Assembly: GCF_032118995.1 (NCBI RefSeq)
Contig: NC_092665.1
Coordinates: 2,392,001 to 2,456,000, forward strand
Direction of reading: 5' to 3'
Source: Asterias amurensis
Lineage: Eukaryota > Echinodermata > Asteroidea > Forcipulatida > Asteriidae
Length of the DNA: 64,000 nucleotides
Position 1 is the stretch's first letter. Each line of letters begins with the position of its first letter. The notes beneath the pieces are model-generated. The model searched no databases. It was not told the DNA's origin and saw only the letters and a list, made by a program, of their open reading frames with translations. Positions 10,911 to 21,698 of this stretch are shown here, one piece after another. Both the position numbers and the translations under genes were made by a program.

Positions 10911-12941
10911 TAAACTTACAGTACACTGTGGGCAGAACATTTCCTTGTCCTCCAGCAAGACCGGCGTGACAAGCTCCGGAGGAAGACAGTTGACGTGAAA
11001 CCACTGCTGGCATTCACCGTCACACCCAATCCACTCTTCTTCATCTCCACCAAACTTCTCGCTGCAGACTGGACAGATCGTCTTATCGTCACTAACGGCG
11101 GCCTCAAGGCTCGGTTCCTCCGCGTCCTGAGTGGTAAACTTCTCCTGGTCTGTGGTTGTCACGACGACTTCTACAGACGTCATGGGAACGTTAGGGTCAT
11201 TCTTGAAGGCTTCGAGGTAGAGTTTCCTCCAGACTGGAAAGAGGGGTGAGTCTGTGATGTCGAGATTATTCTCGATGCATGTGCGATAGAGTTCTCGTTT
11301 CGATTTATCTAATGTCTCGTCGAGTTTCTGGAAGAGGAGCAACGCAGCGATTGGTTGATCACTCTCTGGAATGTCCACTTCAGACTCAAAGTCATCATTT
11401 AAAGTTTGGTCGTTGTCAAAGTCGACTTGGGACTGGTCGACGGTGGAGAGGAATTTCAGTGTCCCGGATGGGAGATGTTCATCGTCAACCATTTCACGAT
11501 CTAAGGGATAAACACCCGCCTGTAAGAAACAGCCTCGGATGAGTTCTCCTTGCTCCGCTTCCTGCCAAGCATCCCCGACCACACTTCCAACATTCCTGAC
11601 GTTCACAGACACATGTCTGTTGCTCTTCACCCATTTCATTAGCCAGTTAGATTTGAAAGGTCCGTCTTCCCCTATATTGACCGGTTGGACAAGAGCGGCA
11701 GCTTTAGGCGGGACTCTGAAGAAGTGAATGTTGTGTTCCGAGGCGATGGCATAGGCCCCGTATGTGATGTCGCTCTCGTTTAAATCAACGAGCAAAACAA
11801 CTGGAACGTTCTCTTCCACCTTGTGAACGAAGAAGTTGTTGATCCAGTACCCAAAGATGTCTCGGTTGGGATGGGATCTTTCTAGGAGTAATTCCTCTGC
11901 ACCTTTTGGAGCACCGTTAAGAAAATCAAACTCCTTGTGAGAATTCTTCAAACCTTTGCAGATGATGAATGGTGGGAGGAGGTCGCCTCCTGCATTTGCG
12001 CAGATGCAAATTTTGATTTCTCTACGGTGATGCTCATCATCTTGAGCTTTTCCTTTCGGCTTTGAGACATTCATGACGATTCTCTCTGTCCTCTTGTTCA
12101 TCTCAAATCCAGTTTCTCCGTAACTCCAGATTTGCCGGGGTTTATCAGCAACACCCAAACCCGTTAAAAAACACTGAAGCTCATTAAACCATTCATCAAG
12201 CACGGAATTTGTCAGCTCTGCTCGACAAATCGATGTCATCTTGGACATTTTCAGTCCCTTCATAAGTTTGGGATGGCGTCGAACGAACTTATGATACCAT
12301 GTATGAGACGGTCTGTCGTTTGTAAATGGGTTACCGTCTTTCTTGAAGAATGTCTTGACGGCATCACACACCATCCCAGGTGCAACTGGGAAGCCTCTTT
12401 TCCCCATCGTTACCACCCAATTGACCAGGTCCTCCTCATCTTGTTCAAGTAAAACTTTGCGAGGTCCGCGCTTGGCATCCAGAGGTACCTCCCCGTTGTG
12501 ACGTCGATAAAGTTTTGCTGCGTGAACTCTCCAATATGCCGCTGCTTTTGAGACAAACTTAAACTTCCCTAGTGCGAGGTCTTTCATTGCGCCTTTGATT
12601 CGGTCATTCTCAGTCATTTTTGCAATGGCCGGGGAGGACGTTGGATGATCAAGTCCGACTCGTTTATAATCCGTGCTTTTGTACTTCTTACGCTTCTGAC
12701 CTCTCCCCTTCTTATGAATGACTTCCTTAGATATCTTGATCTTGATTTGTTGATCTGCCTCTCGTTTAAACCTTCTGCCTTCATTAGATGCTGCATTATT
12801 TGATGTTGTTGTCGACTTGGTCTTTCTTTTATCACGTGCTTTGACGACTCTACCCTTCTGGGTGGGTTGCTTCTGCTTCGTTCTCAGACGTGAAGACTTG
12901 AGGCTGGCTTTTCTTTGATTACTTTGTGCTTTTCTTGCCAT
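10893..12941 (-). CDS. Domesticated pogo/CENP-B-like transposase with C-terminal PHD finger (copy B)
   Basis: One large coding exon of 682 codons to its own stop, or 674 to a donor. Order: Lys/Arg-rich nuclear-localisation-like head (1-95), Psq-type HTH (about 112-147), CENP-B-type HTH (about 165-226), DDE_1 region (about 250-460), acidic linker (about 500-535) and PHD finger with Cys623, Cys626, Cys640, Cys644, His649, Cys652, Cys670 and Cys673. Of the DDE triad only the second acid is kept (Asp386, LLVDLN). The first is Gly275 (SYGETGF) and the third Asn422 (QPVNIG). The start was taken at MARKAQ because a splice acceptor (TTTTCAG) lies six bases upstream, so a separate 5' exon is likely. 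A strong donor (ACT|GTAAGT, exon end 10920) directly after the last PHD cysteine matches the position and phase of the donor in copy A. Probable role is sequence-specific DNA binding with histone-tail reading. This is inferred, not seen. Confidence 0.82.
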   Translation of the reverse strand: MARKAQSNQRKASLKSSRLRTKQKQPTQKGRVVKARDKRKTKSTTTSNNAASNEGRRFKREADQQIKIKISKEVIHKKGRGQKRKKYKSTDYKRVGLDHPTSSPAIAKMTENDRIKGAMKDLALGKFKFVSKAAAYWRVHAAKLYRRHNGEVPLDAKRGPRKVLLEQDEEDLVNWVVTMGKRGFPVAPGMVCDAVKTFFKKDGNPFTNDRPSHTWYHKFVRRHPKLMKGLKMSKMTSICRAELTNSVLDEWFNELQCFLTGLGVADKPRQIWSYGETGFEMNKRTERIVMNVSKPKGKAQDDEHHRREIKICICANAGGDLLPPFIICKGLKNSHKEFDFLNGAPKGAEELLLERSHPNRDIFGYWINNFFVHKVEENVPVVLLVDLNESDITYGAYAIASEHNIHFFRVPPKAAALVQPVNIGEDGPFKSNWLMKWVKSNRHVSVNVRNVGSVVGDAWQEAEQGELIRGCFLQAGVYPLDREMVDDEHLPSGTLKFLSTVDQSQVDFDNDQTLNDDFESEVDIPESDQPIAALLLFQKLDETLDKSKRELYRTCIENNLDITDSPLFPVWRKLYLEAFKNDPNVPMTSVEVVVTTTDQEKFTTQDAEEPSLEAAVSDDKTICPVCSEKFGGDEEEWIGCDGECQQWFHVNCLPPELVTPVLLEDKEMFCPQCTVSLKVFWG

Positions 12942-13240
12942 CTTGATCTGAAAATTGAATTGGGATTTTTGTAAGATTTAATTTATTAGACTAATTTGAA
13001 TATTTACAGTAATTATGATTTGCCCATACTAGTTCTGAGTACAGTGCCCCAGCAGTCACTGACAGTGATACTGCACACTGGGTCTGTGTCTAGTTAATTA
13101 ACTCATGTTCTATGTACGGACGATAGGGCTTATGCTAACGCTATGCACAGAATTAATTTGACATTCACTGTTCCATTCAGGCTACAGAATGACAGAGCAA
13201 TGTGTACATAATTTATTGTCAGTTTGTTGTGATTTACACG

Positions 13241-13442
13241 GATAACTTTCCGTATGTGCCACCACTTTTTCACTCATTTAAAAAAAATCAGAAAAAGGGA
13301 TATCTCTTTTCTCATCAAGATTCAAACAAACTACAAAAAAGAAAGGGAAATTAGATTCAATCAGATACTATTTATAAATAATAAAGTATAAATATTTCAT
13401 TCATATTGAATGAAAAAGTGGTGGCGCCATACGGAAACTTTT
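13241..13442. mobile_element. MITE family E
   Basis: About 30-bp terminal inverted repeats: CTTTCCGTATGTGCCACCAC at the left, GTGGTGGCGCCATACGGAAA at the right. Confidence 0.75.
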
Positions 13443-13472
13443 CAAATTGCACTGCTATCTAGCCCAGTGCAT

Positions 13473-13625
13473 AAGGTTTATCGCGATTCAGAAACGCACT
13501 GCATTGTGGGAAGGAATATGGGGCAGTTACTATGCAGTTTGTATGACTCGCGCACGCAACGCCTATACCTTTGTGTGGGTTCAACAGTGCCCTCTCTTGA
13601 TATTTTGCTATTCGCGATAAACCTT
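13473..13625. mobile_element. Short MITE family C
   Basis: AAGGTTTATCGCGATTCAGA to TCGCGATAAACCTT. Flanking ATA/TAT. Sits just right of a family E element. Confidence 0.85.
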
Positions 13626-13840
13626 ATGGTGGCACTCACTGACGGCCTACCACTACAAGCAGAACAGAGGGCTACACAGTCAACAGTCATGACAGTACAT
13701 TGCTCATTCCATTGCCGACCTATCTAACTAAAACATGCTTCACCAGTTTCGTGAAAAAAATACAGCCCCCCAAAAAGAATGCGACAGTTACAATTACCAT
13801 GCAATTACACTAATAATTCATAACGAAATAAGAAACGTAC

Positions 13841-13980
13841 CTCTAGATAACAGATTATCGTCAAAACATTTTACAATTCATCGTCGAAACGTTTCTTTCA
13901 ACTAAAAATACGGACGTAGTACTAGTAGATCGACGACGAACTTCGACTGTCCTGAATATTTTTACCTCAGCTCGGCACTG
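13841..13980 (-). other. Possible 5' untranslated exon of pogo-PHD copy B
   Basis: On the minus strand a stretch ending at 13841 is followed by a good donor (CTAGAG|GTACGT). It carries only a tiny uORF. It could splice to the acceptor at about 12948 next to the MARKAQ start. The 5' limit is a guess and no transcript evidence is available. Confidence 0.3.
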
Positions 13981-14229
13981 AACATCGCCCTCTCGCGTCT
14001 GGCATTATTATTTTTCTTTTCTAACACCGTACCAAAGATTGAAGTGACACCACAGGCAGCAAGTCGATAAAAGAAGGGCAATTAAACACAGGGAGGAAGT
14101 TCTGGTGTTTTCTTTTCTGACTTCCACAAACAAAACCTACATGCATAGATGATGTTAAGGGGGGGGGGGGGGGGGGCTTCTCCTCCCCTAGTAAAACCCA
14201 ACCTTTGCGCGCCATCTCTTGCCTCTATT

Positions 14230-14829
14230 AGTCGGGGTCGAAGCATGGCTTTTCGAGGTCTCAACGAGGTTACAAAACGATGCCGGTGTCAGATGCAATT
14301 GTGTCCGCCATGCAATAATGTCCGCTCCGGACACTTTTGCATGTGCAATCGTGTCCGGGGCTATGCAAAAACTGTCCGGCGGACATGTACACGTATGTGC
14401 GCGCGTAAGCGAGCGTGCATGCACTAAAGTGACGACGTATAATTTATATGCAGCATGAATATTCACATATTTTATGATTGCAGCGAATACCCAACGGCCG
14501 AACATTTCCCATGTCATTCACGACATGCACTTAGCTTGTAAAAAATGGCGAACGTGTTCCGTCGACCAAGGGCGTTTAATTTACTGCGAGGACGGAGGCG
14601 CGGACACATTACTGCATATGCAAATGTGTCTGGGCGGACACAGTTGCACTATGCAGCAGCGTCCGGGCGGACACGATTGCATATATGCAAAACCGTCCGG
14701 TGGACATTATTGCATATGCAATAATGTCCTCCGCACAGTATTGCATAGAGGACATAATTGTTTGCGACACCGGATCAGATCATCGTTTTGTAACCTTGCT
14801 GATACTTCGAAATGCTTCGACCCCGCGGT
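14230..14829. mobile_element. Outer palindromic MITE interrupted by element G1
   Basis: GGTCGAAGCATGGCTTTTCG... at the left and CGAAATGCTTCGACCCCG at the right. The arms stay complementary through GGTTACAAAACGATG up to the borders of the G element at 14284-14773. Copies G2 and G3 lack these arms, which supports nesting. Confidence 0.65.
14284..14773. mobile_element. Element G, copy 1 (arrays of GTCCG and octamer-type palindromes)
   Basis: Terminal repeats CCGGTGTCAGATGCAATT and TTTGCGACACCGG. Both arms alternate a GTCCG-n-CGGAC palindrome with TTGCATATGCAA-type palindromes at roughly 31-34 bp spacing. The middle has AACGTGTTCCGTCGACCAAG, shared by all three copies. No coding frame. Confidence 0.8.
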
Positions 14830-16270
14830 ATTAAGTACTGTTTTGTGCCGTGCGGTATAGTATCTATGCATTTCGTGAAGTCAGGCTACATTTTCTCCAA
14901 ATCAGACACATAACATTTTAGTTGCAATCATTTACAGCTGAAACATAGCAATATTTATTTACACTTTGACAATAATACTGACACGAGAAATTAAATACTT
15001 CTTCTTAAATTAATGAGCATTCCAACTTGCCACTTCCCTTTCCAATAAAACGCATACCCACTCACTAAAATTGAATTAAATAATAACATTGAAATAATTA
15101 TTATTGTACGTGAGTTGTTTTTGTGTGTATTTTTGTTTTTTTACCGCAGTTTGCTAATTAGATCTAAAATACTCCCCTCCTTTTCCGTTGAATTGCCCCC
15201 GCCGCAAAAAAAAGGTTCAAGGAAACCGAAAAATACACACAACAACCCAAGAAACATTGCGTTTGGATGAGCATTCCCTTTGAATATGAAACGGGTACAA
15301 TGTTTACTATGTCACATGAGCATAGCGCAGAATATTTATTGATCCCAATTCACCAAGACGAGGTAAAGTAGACGTCATTTATAATAACAGCCAAAGAAAG
15401 TTGTCTATACAATTTTTCACTCAATGCTAAGCCAGACAGAGTCGCGCGAAGACACAATGATGAGGCCATCTGGCCCGAAGGCAGAGACGGTTATTTTTAA
15501 TCATGGTCAAAAAGATGGTAACCATAGTCATAAGTGTTGTCTTGGCCTTTGCTGAATTCTGATGCAGGAATAAAATGTGTTTACTTTGTGCTCTTAAAGC
15601 TACTATTTTGTGAACGACGAGTAATACTGTCAATCATGAAATAAACTACAAAGCATGCACATAGACGTCAGTTAATATATTTGCCTGCAAAATAATAGTA
15701 TAATTCCTTTTGAAAACCGACCTCTGATATTTTGAAATAATAGCGCAAATGAATTTCTTGTTTTTGTATCTGCTTGATGAAAGCAAGAATTGGATCACCA
15801 GTTCCATTCTGAGATATAGGACAAGGCCTATAACATTTGTGTATACTTAAAATGGGAGGGTGGGTGAGTAAGACCAAGTAATATCCCCACCCTGGGGGAA
15901 ATGCCGTCGAAATGCATGTAAAGAAAAACATTTGACCCACATTTTCCCCACAAAACATGGCAGCAGTCTAGAGTTTATCAATAATATTGTAAACTGACTG
16001 AGAGAATGGGTGCGTTCGATTAGCTTCCCCGGGCCGACCCCGATCTGCCCCCGTTACGTTCGATAAGGGGGCGTGATGAGGATAGGGGCGATCAGAGTCC
16101 TGTCCCCTGAATATTCACTACAGAGATCGAAACAAAAATGCACACACTAAGAAAACGATGAGTAAACATTAAATAGTCCCGTGTCTTTGCTCCACCTGCC
16201 CCCATCTAGAAAAGAGTGCTTAAACAACGGGTTCTTAACTCAAATAACAAAGTTCAGTGGATTTGTTATG
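14830..16270. other. Spacer between G1 and G2
   Basis: AT-rich, with no supported gene or clear full-length repeat. The GC-rich patch at 16015-16100 shows GGGGCCGACCCCGATCTGCCCC-like inverted segments that may be a MITE remnant. Confidence 0.4.
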
Positions 16271-16746
16271 GGCCATTGTCAGATGCAATTGTGTCCGCCA
16301 TGCAATAGTGTCCGCTCCGGACACTTTTGTATATGCAATTGTGTCCGGAGCTATATGCAAAAACCGTCCCGCGGACATGCATGTGCGAGCGTAAGCGAGC
16401 ATGCAAGCACTGAACCTGATGCAGCATGAAAATTCACGTATTGCGATTGCAGCAAACACCCAACGGCCGAACATATCCCATGTCAATTATGACATGCACT
16501 TAGCTTGTAAACAATATGGCGAACGTGTTCCGTCGACCAAGGGCGTTTAATTTACTGCAAGGACGGTTTTGCACGGGGCGGACACAACTGCATAAGCAAA
16601 TGTGTCCGGGTGGACACAATTGCATTATGCAGCAGCGTCCGGGCGGACACGATTGCATATGCAAATCCGTCCGGCGGACATTTTTGCATATGCAATACTG
16701 TCCTCCGGATAGTATTGCATAGAGGACATAATTGCATGCGACACCC
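16271..16746. mobile_element. Element G, copy 2
   Basis: TGTCAGATGCAATTGTGTCC at the left, GGACATAATTGCATGCGACA at the right, same orientation as copy 1. Directly abuts the family H element at 16747 and may sit within its left terminal repeat. Confidence 0.8.
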
Positions 16747-16934
16747 TTCTCAAAACCACGGCGTCAGCTACAGATTCGGCTCAGGCTATCTTGGACCCGC
16801 GGTTGTTTTGACAATATTGCGTGTGCTTTGCAACAATATTGTGCTTTGGGTTAGTGCACCAGGGCTTCACAGACGAGAGAACGGAGCCTGAAGCCGAATC
16901 CAAAGCCGAAGCCGTGGATTCGAAAAGGGCCATA
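16747..16934. mobile_element. MITE family H downstream of GPCR copy 1
   Basis: CTCAAAACCACGGCGTCAGC at the left, GCCGAAGCCGTGGATTCGAA at the right, inner GCGGTTGTTTTGACAATATT. Ends about 105 bp past the GPCR stop. Confidence 0.75.
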
Positions 16935-17039
16935 GATTCCGGGTCTACTGATCCAGAAATGGATCAAACTCGGATCCGGGTCAAGTTCTGATCCGCAAAT
17001 AATGTTTAAAGTGCAGTGTGGTTTCACTATTAATAATCA

Positions 17040-18122
17040 CTATGCGTTATTTGTAAACGCAACCGGACCGGTGTATCTAGCTTCAGCCACTGACATTGCC
17101 ATCGTCCCTTCTTCGGCAGAGTTAGACCTGACGTTCAGTCGGATAAAAGGTATGAGTTGGGCCACTGCCGCCCTGAAGTTTTTGTTCAGCCAGACATAAA
17201 TAATGGGATTTGCACAAGAGTTGATAAACGCCAAGATTGTAAATGCTCGGTAGATGGTGCTCCGGAAATAGTCTGGTGACAGGACGCCGAAGTTAAACAA
17301 TAAGAACCCCATTTGGTCTGGTAGCCAGCAAATGATGAAGGTGAGGACCACGATGAGGACCATCTTAATCACTCTACGTCGACATCTGAGTAGGGAAAAC
17401 GCCGGTGAAGATGTGGATTCGTTCCGCTTCAGAAGGGACCTCGCTTGCATCTGAAGTTCTCTTATGGCGCGAAAGTGAGACACCACCATCAGAGTAACGG
17501 GAATGACAAACTCCACAGTGAATATCATACTACCGTGTACCATTTGAAAAGCACTGCTCGGCCATGTCAGTTCGCAGTTGTTACCCTCGCTAACTCTGGT
17601 GACGAAAAAACTTCCACTGTTCATAACAATTGCAGCGGTCCAAATTGCTGCAATAAAACACTTGATGCGGTTCTTGCTGAATATAAGCTTGTGCTTTAGA
17701 GGGTGTACCACAGCGAAATAGCGTTCAAGAGACAGCAAAGTCAAGATGAAGATTGAAGCCACGATTGACATCCACATTATTACGGCAGAATATGTAAAGA
17801 TACAGTAGACTCTACCCACTGCTGAGTTGGGTACGTAGGTTAGAGACGGTAGGGGGATTATAGCTACAGATGTAATGAGATCAGCAACGGCTAACATCAC
17901 GATGAGTTTGTTGGAGTTGCTTCGATTACGGAGTTTCTTAACATACACAACGATGACTAGAATGTTACCAAAGATACCGAAGAGTGCCAGGATGAGCTGC
18001 ACAATGAAGAACCAATCCCAAGTTATAGAAGCGACACCGTAGATATCCCTAGTGGTAGAAGTAGGATCCCAATCGGTGGCATTCAAAACGAAATCCATAC
18101 TTGTCATGTCTGCATCCCACAA
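17040..18122 (-). CDS. Rhodopsin-class (class A) GPCR, orphan, copy 1
   Basis: Intronless, 360 residues. Extracellular N-terminus with an N-glycosylation site (NATD, residue 14). Seven hydrophobic segments follow: TM1 with GN (FGIFGNILVIVVYV), TM2 with LAVAD, TM3 with conserved Cys (RVYCIF) and ERY in place of DRY, an ECL2 Cys (NNCELTW), TM6 with CWLP, and TM7 with NSCANPIIY. The short tail has no palmitoylation Cys. This set is typical of peptide-type receptors (somatostatin/galanin/allatostatin-like), but the ligand cannot be named. The gene at 24907-25956 is a paralogue. The stretch from ICL1 through TM3 is identical between them at protein level and nearly so at DNA level, while TM4 to the C-terminus differs widely. 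A short MITE ends about 105 bp past the stop. Expansions of intronless class A GPCRs are common in echinoderms. Confidence 0.9.
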   Translation of the reverse strand: MWDADMTSMDFVLNATDWDPTSTTRDIYGVASITWDWFFIVQLILALFGIFGNILVIVVYVKKLRNRSNSNKLIVMLAVADLITSVAIIPLPSLTYVPNSAVGRVYCIFTYSAVIMWMSIVASIFILTLLSLERYFAVVHPLKHKLIFSKNRIKCFIAAIWTAAIVMNSGSFFVTRVSEGNNCELTWPSSAFQMVHGSMIFTVEFVIPVTLMVVSHFRAIRELQMQARSLLKRNESTSSPAFSLLRCRRRVIKMVLIVVLTFIICWLPDQMGFLLFNFGVLSPDYFRSTIYRAFTILAFINSCANPIIYVWLNKNFRAAVAQLIPFIRLNVRSNSAEEGTMAMSVAEARYTGPVAFTNNA

Positions 18123-19570
18123 ATCAGTGCCGTAAATAACGCGAAGTGAACGGTAGGCTGATAAGATCCGATCGAACAGTCAAGTGATTCAAAGTCTAAA
18201 TACTAAAAGTTGATACTCTGTCGACCGCAGACGAAGTATGTAACGCCACGTACAATAAACAAGCACGATCTGGTGACTAGTATTGTCAATAAATAGGTTG
18301 CTCTCAGCATTAATATCGGCGACTGCCTCTAAAAGCTCTGCCTTTGCTAAAAGCTCTGCCTTCGGGTACGAACTTTGTGAAAAATATTTCCTGAGACGAC
18401 CCCAACAGTCGATATGCAATTATCCGATGCCTGGCTTACGGCCTATAGTCAAACACCCGAACAGAGTAAAACGAGACATCGGAGAGATAATAAAAGAACG
18501 CAGTTTCAATACTTCGGAGTGAAGGTTGGGGAGCCATGCTAAATATTGTTTGCGTTTACTCCCCGAAGTCTATTTCGACGAATCAGAAATCCTTTATAAA
18601 TGCAACGCCGATAGGCAAGATTAGGTATAAGTCATGCAATGTTTACGTTGTGCTATTTCTGCCTTGTGTATATAAAGAGAACGAAAGACTAGACTTATAT
18701 AGCCTCGATCCAGTTTATATTTCCCAAAATTAAAAGTAAACAATGAAAAGTAACGGATGAAAAAAACTGTACATTAGGCCAAAAATAACATTGTATAAAA
18801 ATAATCGGGGTTTTTAACTTGCATTTTTTTATTAACATTTGTTTGTAACTTTGGAAATAACGAATTTGATTGTTTTAGGGAAGTAATTATAGTGTATGAA
18901 AACATAAGTTTGCAGATTAATTTTGAGGCATAATTATCTGTTTGAAATAGCATTTCATGAATTAAAGAAACCATTCCAGAATATTTTGAACTTTTCTTAG
19001 CATCAGACCAGACCACCATTAATATGACTTTCGTCAATGTAATTATCCAATCCAAAAATACACACTTTAAACACAAAACAGCCACTCAAAATCAATCTAA
19101 AATAATTTCTGATTTTGGAAACGAGAATATATTTAGTCAAGCCACCACCTGAAAGAAATTGAACGCGTCTTGCTAATTTAATTACTGCTCCAATATCGGA
19201 ACTGTGCACTATGCATTATTATTGATTTCAGCAAACAATTGAACTTTTCAGCTGTATTGTAATGTGAACGGTACAAAGACTCGACCTACATTTTTTGTTT
19301 ACCAGAGACTGGAACTATAGACTCGAACGTATATGTATAGAGCTAATGAAGTTACTCCACGTATGGTTGAATAATTTTCCGCATATCACTCAAAAAATAA
19401 GCAAAACTATTATTGTATTTGTCACTTAGGGGAAATTTATTCGATTGTGCACACAGTTTGTGATATTTCTAATTCTATTTCTATAAGAAGAGAGTACACT
19501 CTCTTCGTATTATATCAAATAAGAAATATCACAAACTGCGTGTATCTGATGTTAACAGTTAAGAAGAAGG
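18123..19570. other. 5' flank of GPCR copy 1
   Basis: Should include the receptor promoter; no element can be named. Contains a small inverted repeat (ACAGTTTGTGATATTTCT at 19457 and its inverse at 19528). Otherwise AT-rich. Confidence 0.4.
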
Positions 19571-19881
19571 AGATATTTGTGAGAAACATTGTGAGAAACG
19601 GCTCCCTCTGAAGTGACGTAGTTTTCGAGAAAGAAGAAATTTTTCACGAATTTGATTTCGAGACCTCAGGTTTAGAACTTGAGGTCTCGAAATCAACCAT
19701 CTAAACGCACACAACTTCGTGTGAAAGGGTGTTTTCTTCTTTCATTATTATCTCGCAACTTTGATGACCGATTGAGCCCAAATTTTCACAGAGGTTAGTT
19801 ATTTTGTGCATATGTTGAGATACACCAATTACTGTGAAGGCTATGTCTTTGACAATTACCAATAGTGTCCACTGCCTTTAA
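19571..19881. mobile_element. MITE family A, left-truncated copy
   Basis: Starts within the internal GAGAAACGGCTCCCTCTGAA block and ends AATAGTGTCCACTGCCTTTAA. Confidence 0.75.
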
Positions 19882-20756
19882 ATTGGTCTCGATCACAAAA
19901 CATTATTTCAAAGAGAGGAAAATATAATTCAACAGGATTGATCAACAGGATTCTATATGCTTCATGATATATTTTTGTCATCTTTCTAAATAACGAAACC
20001 CATTTTAAAAACTCCATACTCTAACGCAATGAGTCAGCCATTATTGTAGTTCTCAGTCAGGAAAATTCATTTTCTTGTGCCCGTAGTTTATGATATTTGT
20101 TATGGTTTAATATGAGAGACAAATGGTGAAGCAATTTTATCATGGAATATCAAATAACTCAAACACACAAACAGCTACAAAGAAGATGCCGAAGAGGGGC
20201 AAAGTAAAAGAAAAATGCACAGGGACTTGATTAAAAAATATTCTATGCTTTATTGAAACCATGTTTTTATTCACTTTATTACAAAAATATTAAAATAACT
20301 CGTTGCAATATCCCAGTGCGCTATACACAATCGAATATACAGTAATTTAAAACTTCATTCTATATACCTCCACGATTAAAGTAAATATTAATATGACAGA
20401 TTGATTAAAGAGGCACATTGGATTCGGATTGTGCGCTTTTGGCTAAAGAAAAAGCGCTTGTTGTGGAATGGACATGATTGGAAACATGTTTTAAAAGTAG
20501 ACTTAAAAATGATACACACAAACATCCCTCGAATTGTTTGTGTGTTTTTCTTCTTTCTTCGTGCGGTCCGCCATTTTGTGGAACACAATCGATTGGACTC
20601 CACAACAAATACTGAACGTGAACGCGAAGTAGAAAGAAGGGATCGTGACAAAATATCAATTTATGTTTTTAAAACCATTGTTTTAAAAAAAAATTGACGG
20701 GAGGTAAATAATAAAACAGCACCAGACTAATTCAAAGATTGGCATTGGGCACCCGC
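19882..20756. other. Spacer without recognisable gene
   Basis: AT-rich. The 20400-20600 part weakly echoes family B (ATGTTTTAAAAGTAGA) and has a frame of about 98 codons without recognisable domain. Confidence 0.4.
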
Positions 20757-21062
20757 CTTTGGATTGTCAAAGACCAGTATTCTCACTTGGTTTATCCAAA
20801 CATATAATACAAAATCTGTGAACATTTTTAACTCAATGGTCATCGAAGTTGCAAGGGAATAATGAAAGAAGAAAAACCTTGTTGCATAAAATGTGTGTGC
20901 TTTCAGATGCCTAATAAAAGCCTGCAGTCTTTTGGTAATTTAGTGAGATATTACCCCCTTCTCAAAAACTATAGAGGGAGCCGTTTCTCACAATGTTTTA
21001 TACTATCAATAGCTCCCCACTGCTCGTGTTATGCTAACAATTATTTTGATTACACCAAACTT
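20757..21062. mobile_element. MITE family A, partial, inverted copy
   Basis: Read on the minus strand it has the CTCCCTCTATAGTTTTTGAG and GAAAGCACACACATTTTATG-type internal blocks. Both terminal repeats are eroded. Confidence 0.65.
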
Positions 21063-21367
21063 GCCTTTAAATCAATCCACACAGTAGGCTTTTGGAGAAC
21101 AATAAATAACAAGAGAATCAGATCTCTTGTGTTGAACGCGTGTCCATAATCAAAGTACATTCTTAGTCTACAATGAACCCACTTAGAAATAACACAAGCT
21201 AATGGAAAGTCTGGCTTTAAAAAATCAACATAATAAATAACAATGGCGGTCGTTCTAGTCCAATGTAGAGCCCTACTTTGCCACTTAGAATTATACTTGA
21301 GGGATAGAACCCATTAGCAGGGGATACTCTTGCAACCTTGAAGTTCGCTAAGAGGCTTCCGTGCTGT

Positions 21368-21475
21368 ACACAAGACCCGATTTCATAAAGTTGCTAAAGC
21401 AGAATATACTGCTAGAATTTCTTTGCTAAAGCAAAAATTTAGTGGGGCACCAGTCACAAAATTGTAATAAGGGAA
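21368..21475. repeat. Fragment of repeat family J
   Basis: Starts GACCCGATTTCATAAAGTTG and carries GGGGCACCAGTCACAAAATT. Left part only. Confidence 0.5.
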
Positions 21476-21698
21476 CTGTAATAAAGGGGAGAGTACAACG
21501 GGAAATGCAAGAATTCAGAATGGTTCTACATCCAATTGGAACACTCAGCTATAATAAAATTATGTCACACAGGTACGATGCGAACTCAACACAATTCTTT
21601 TTGTATGACGTAATCATTAATTTTGCTTTTTAGTTGCATGGCTATAGCGCCCTCTGCGGGTTGCTTCCCGTTTATGATCATTCTGTTTTGAGGCCGAA

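Noticed and set aside
14284-14773. CRISPR-like or tRNA-cluster reading of the element G palindromes
   Set aside because: Repeats and spacers are both palindromic and similar, copies are dispersed with terminal repeats, and no tRNA fold is present.
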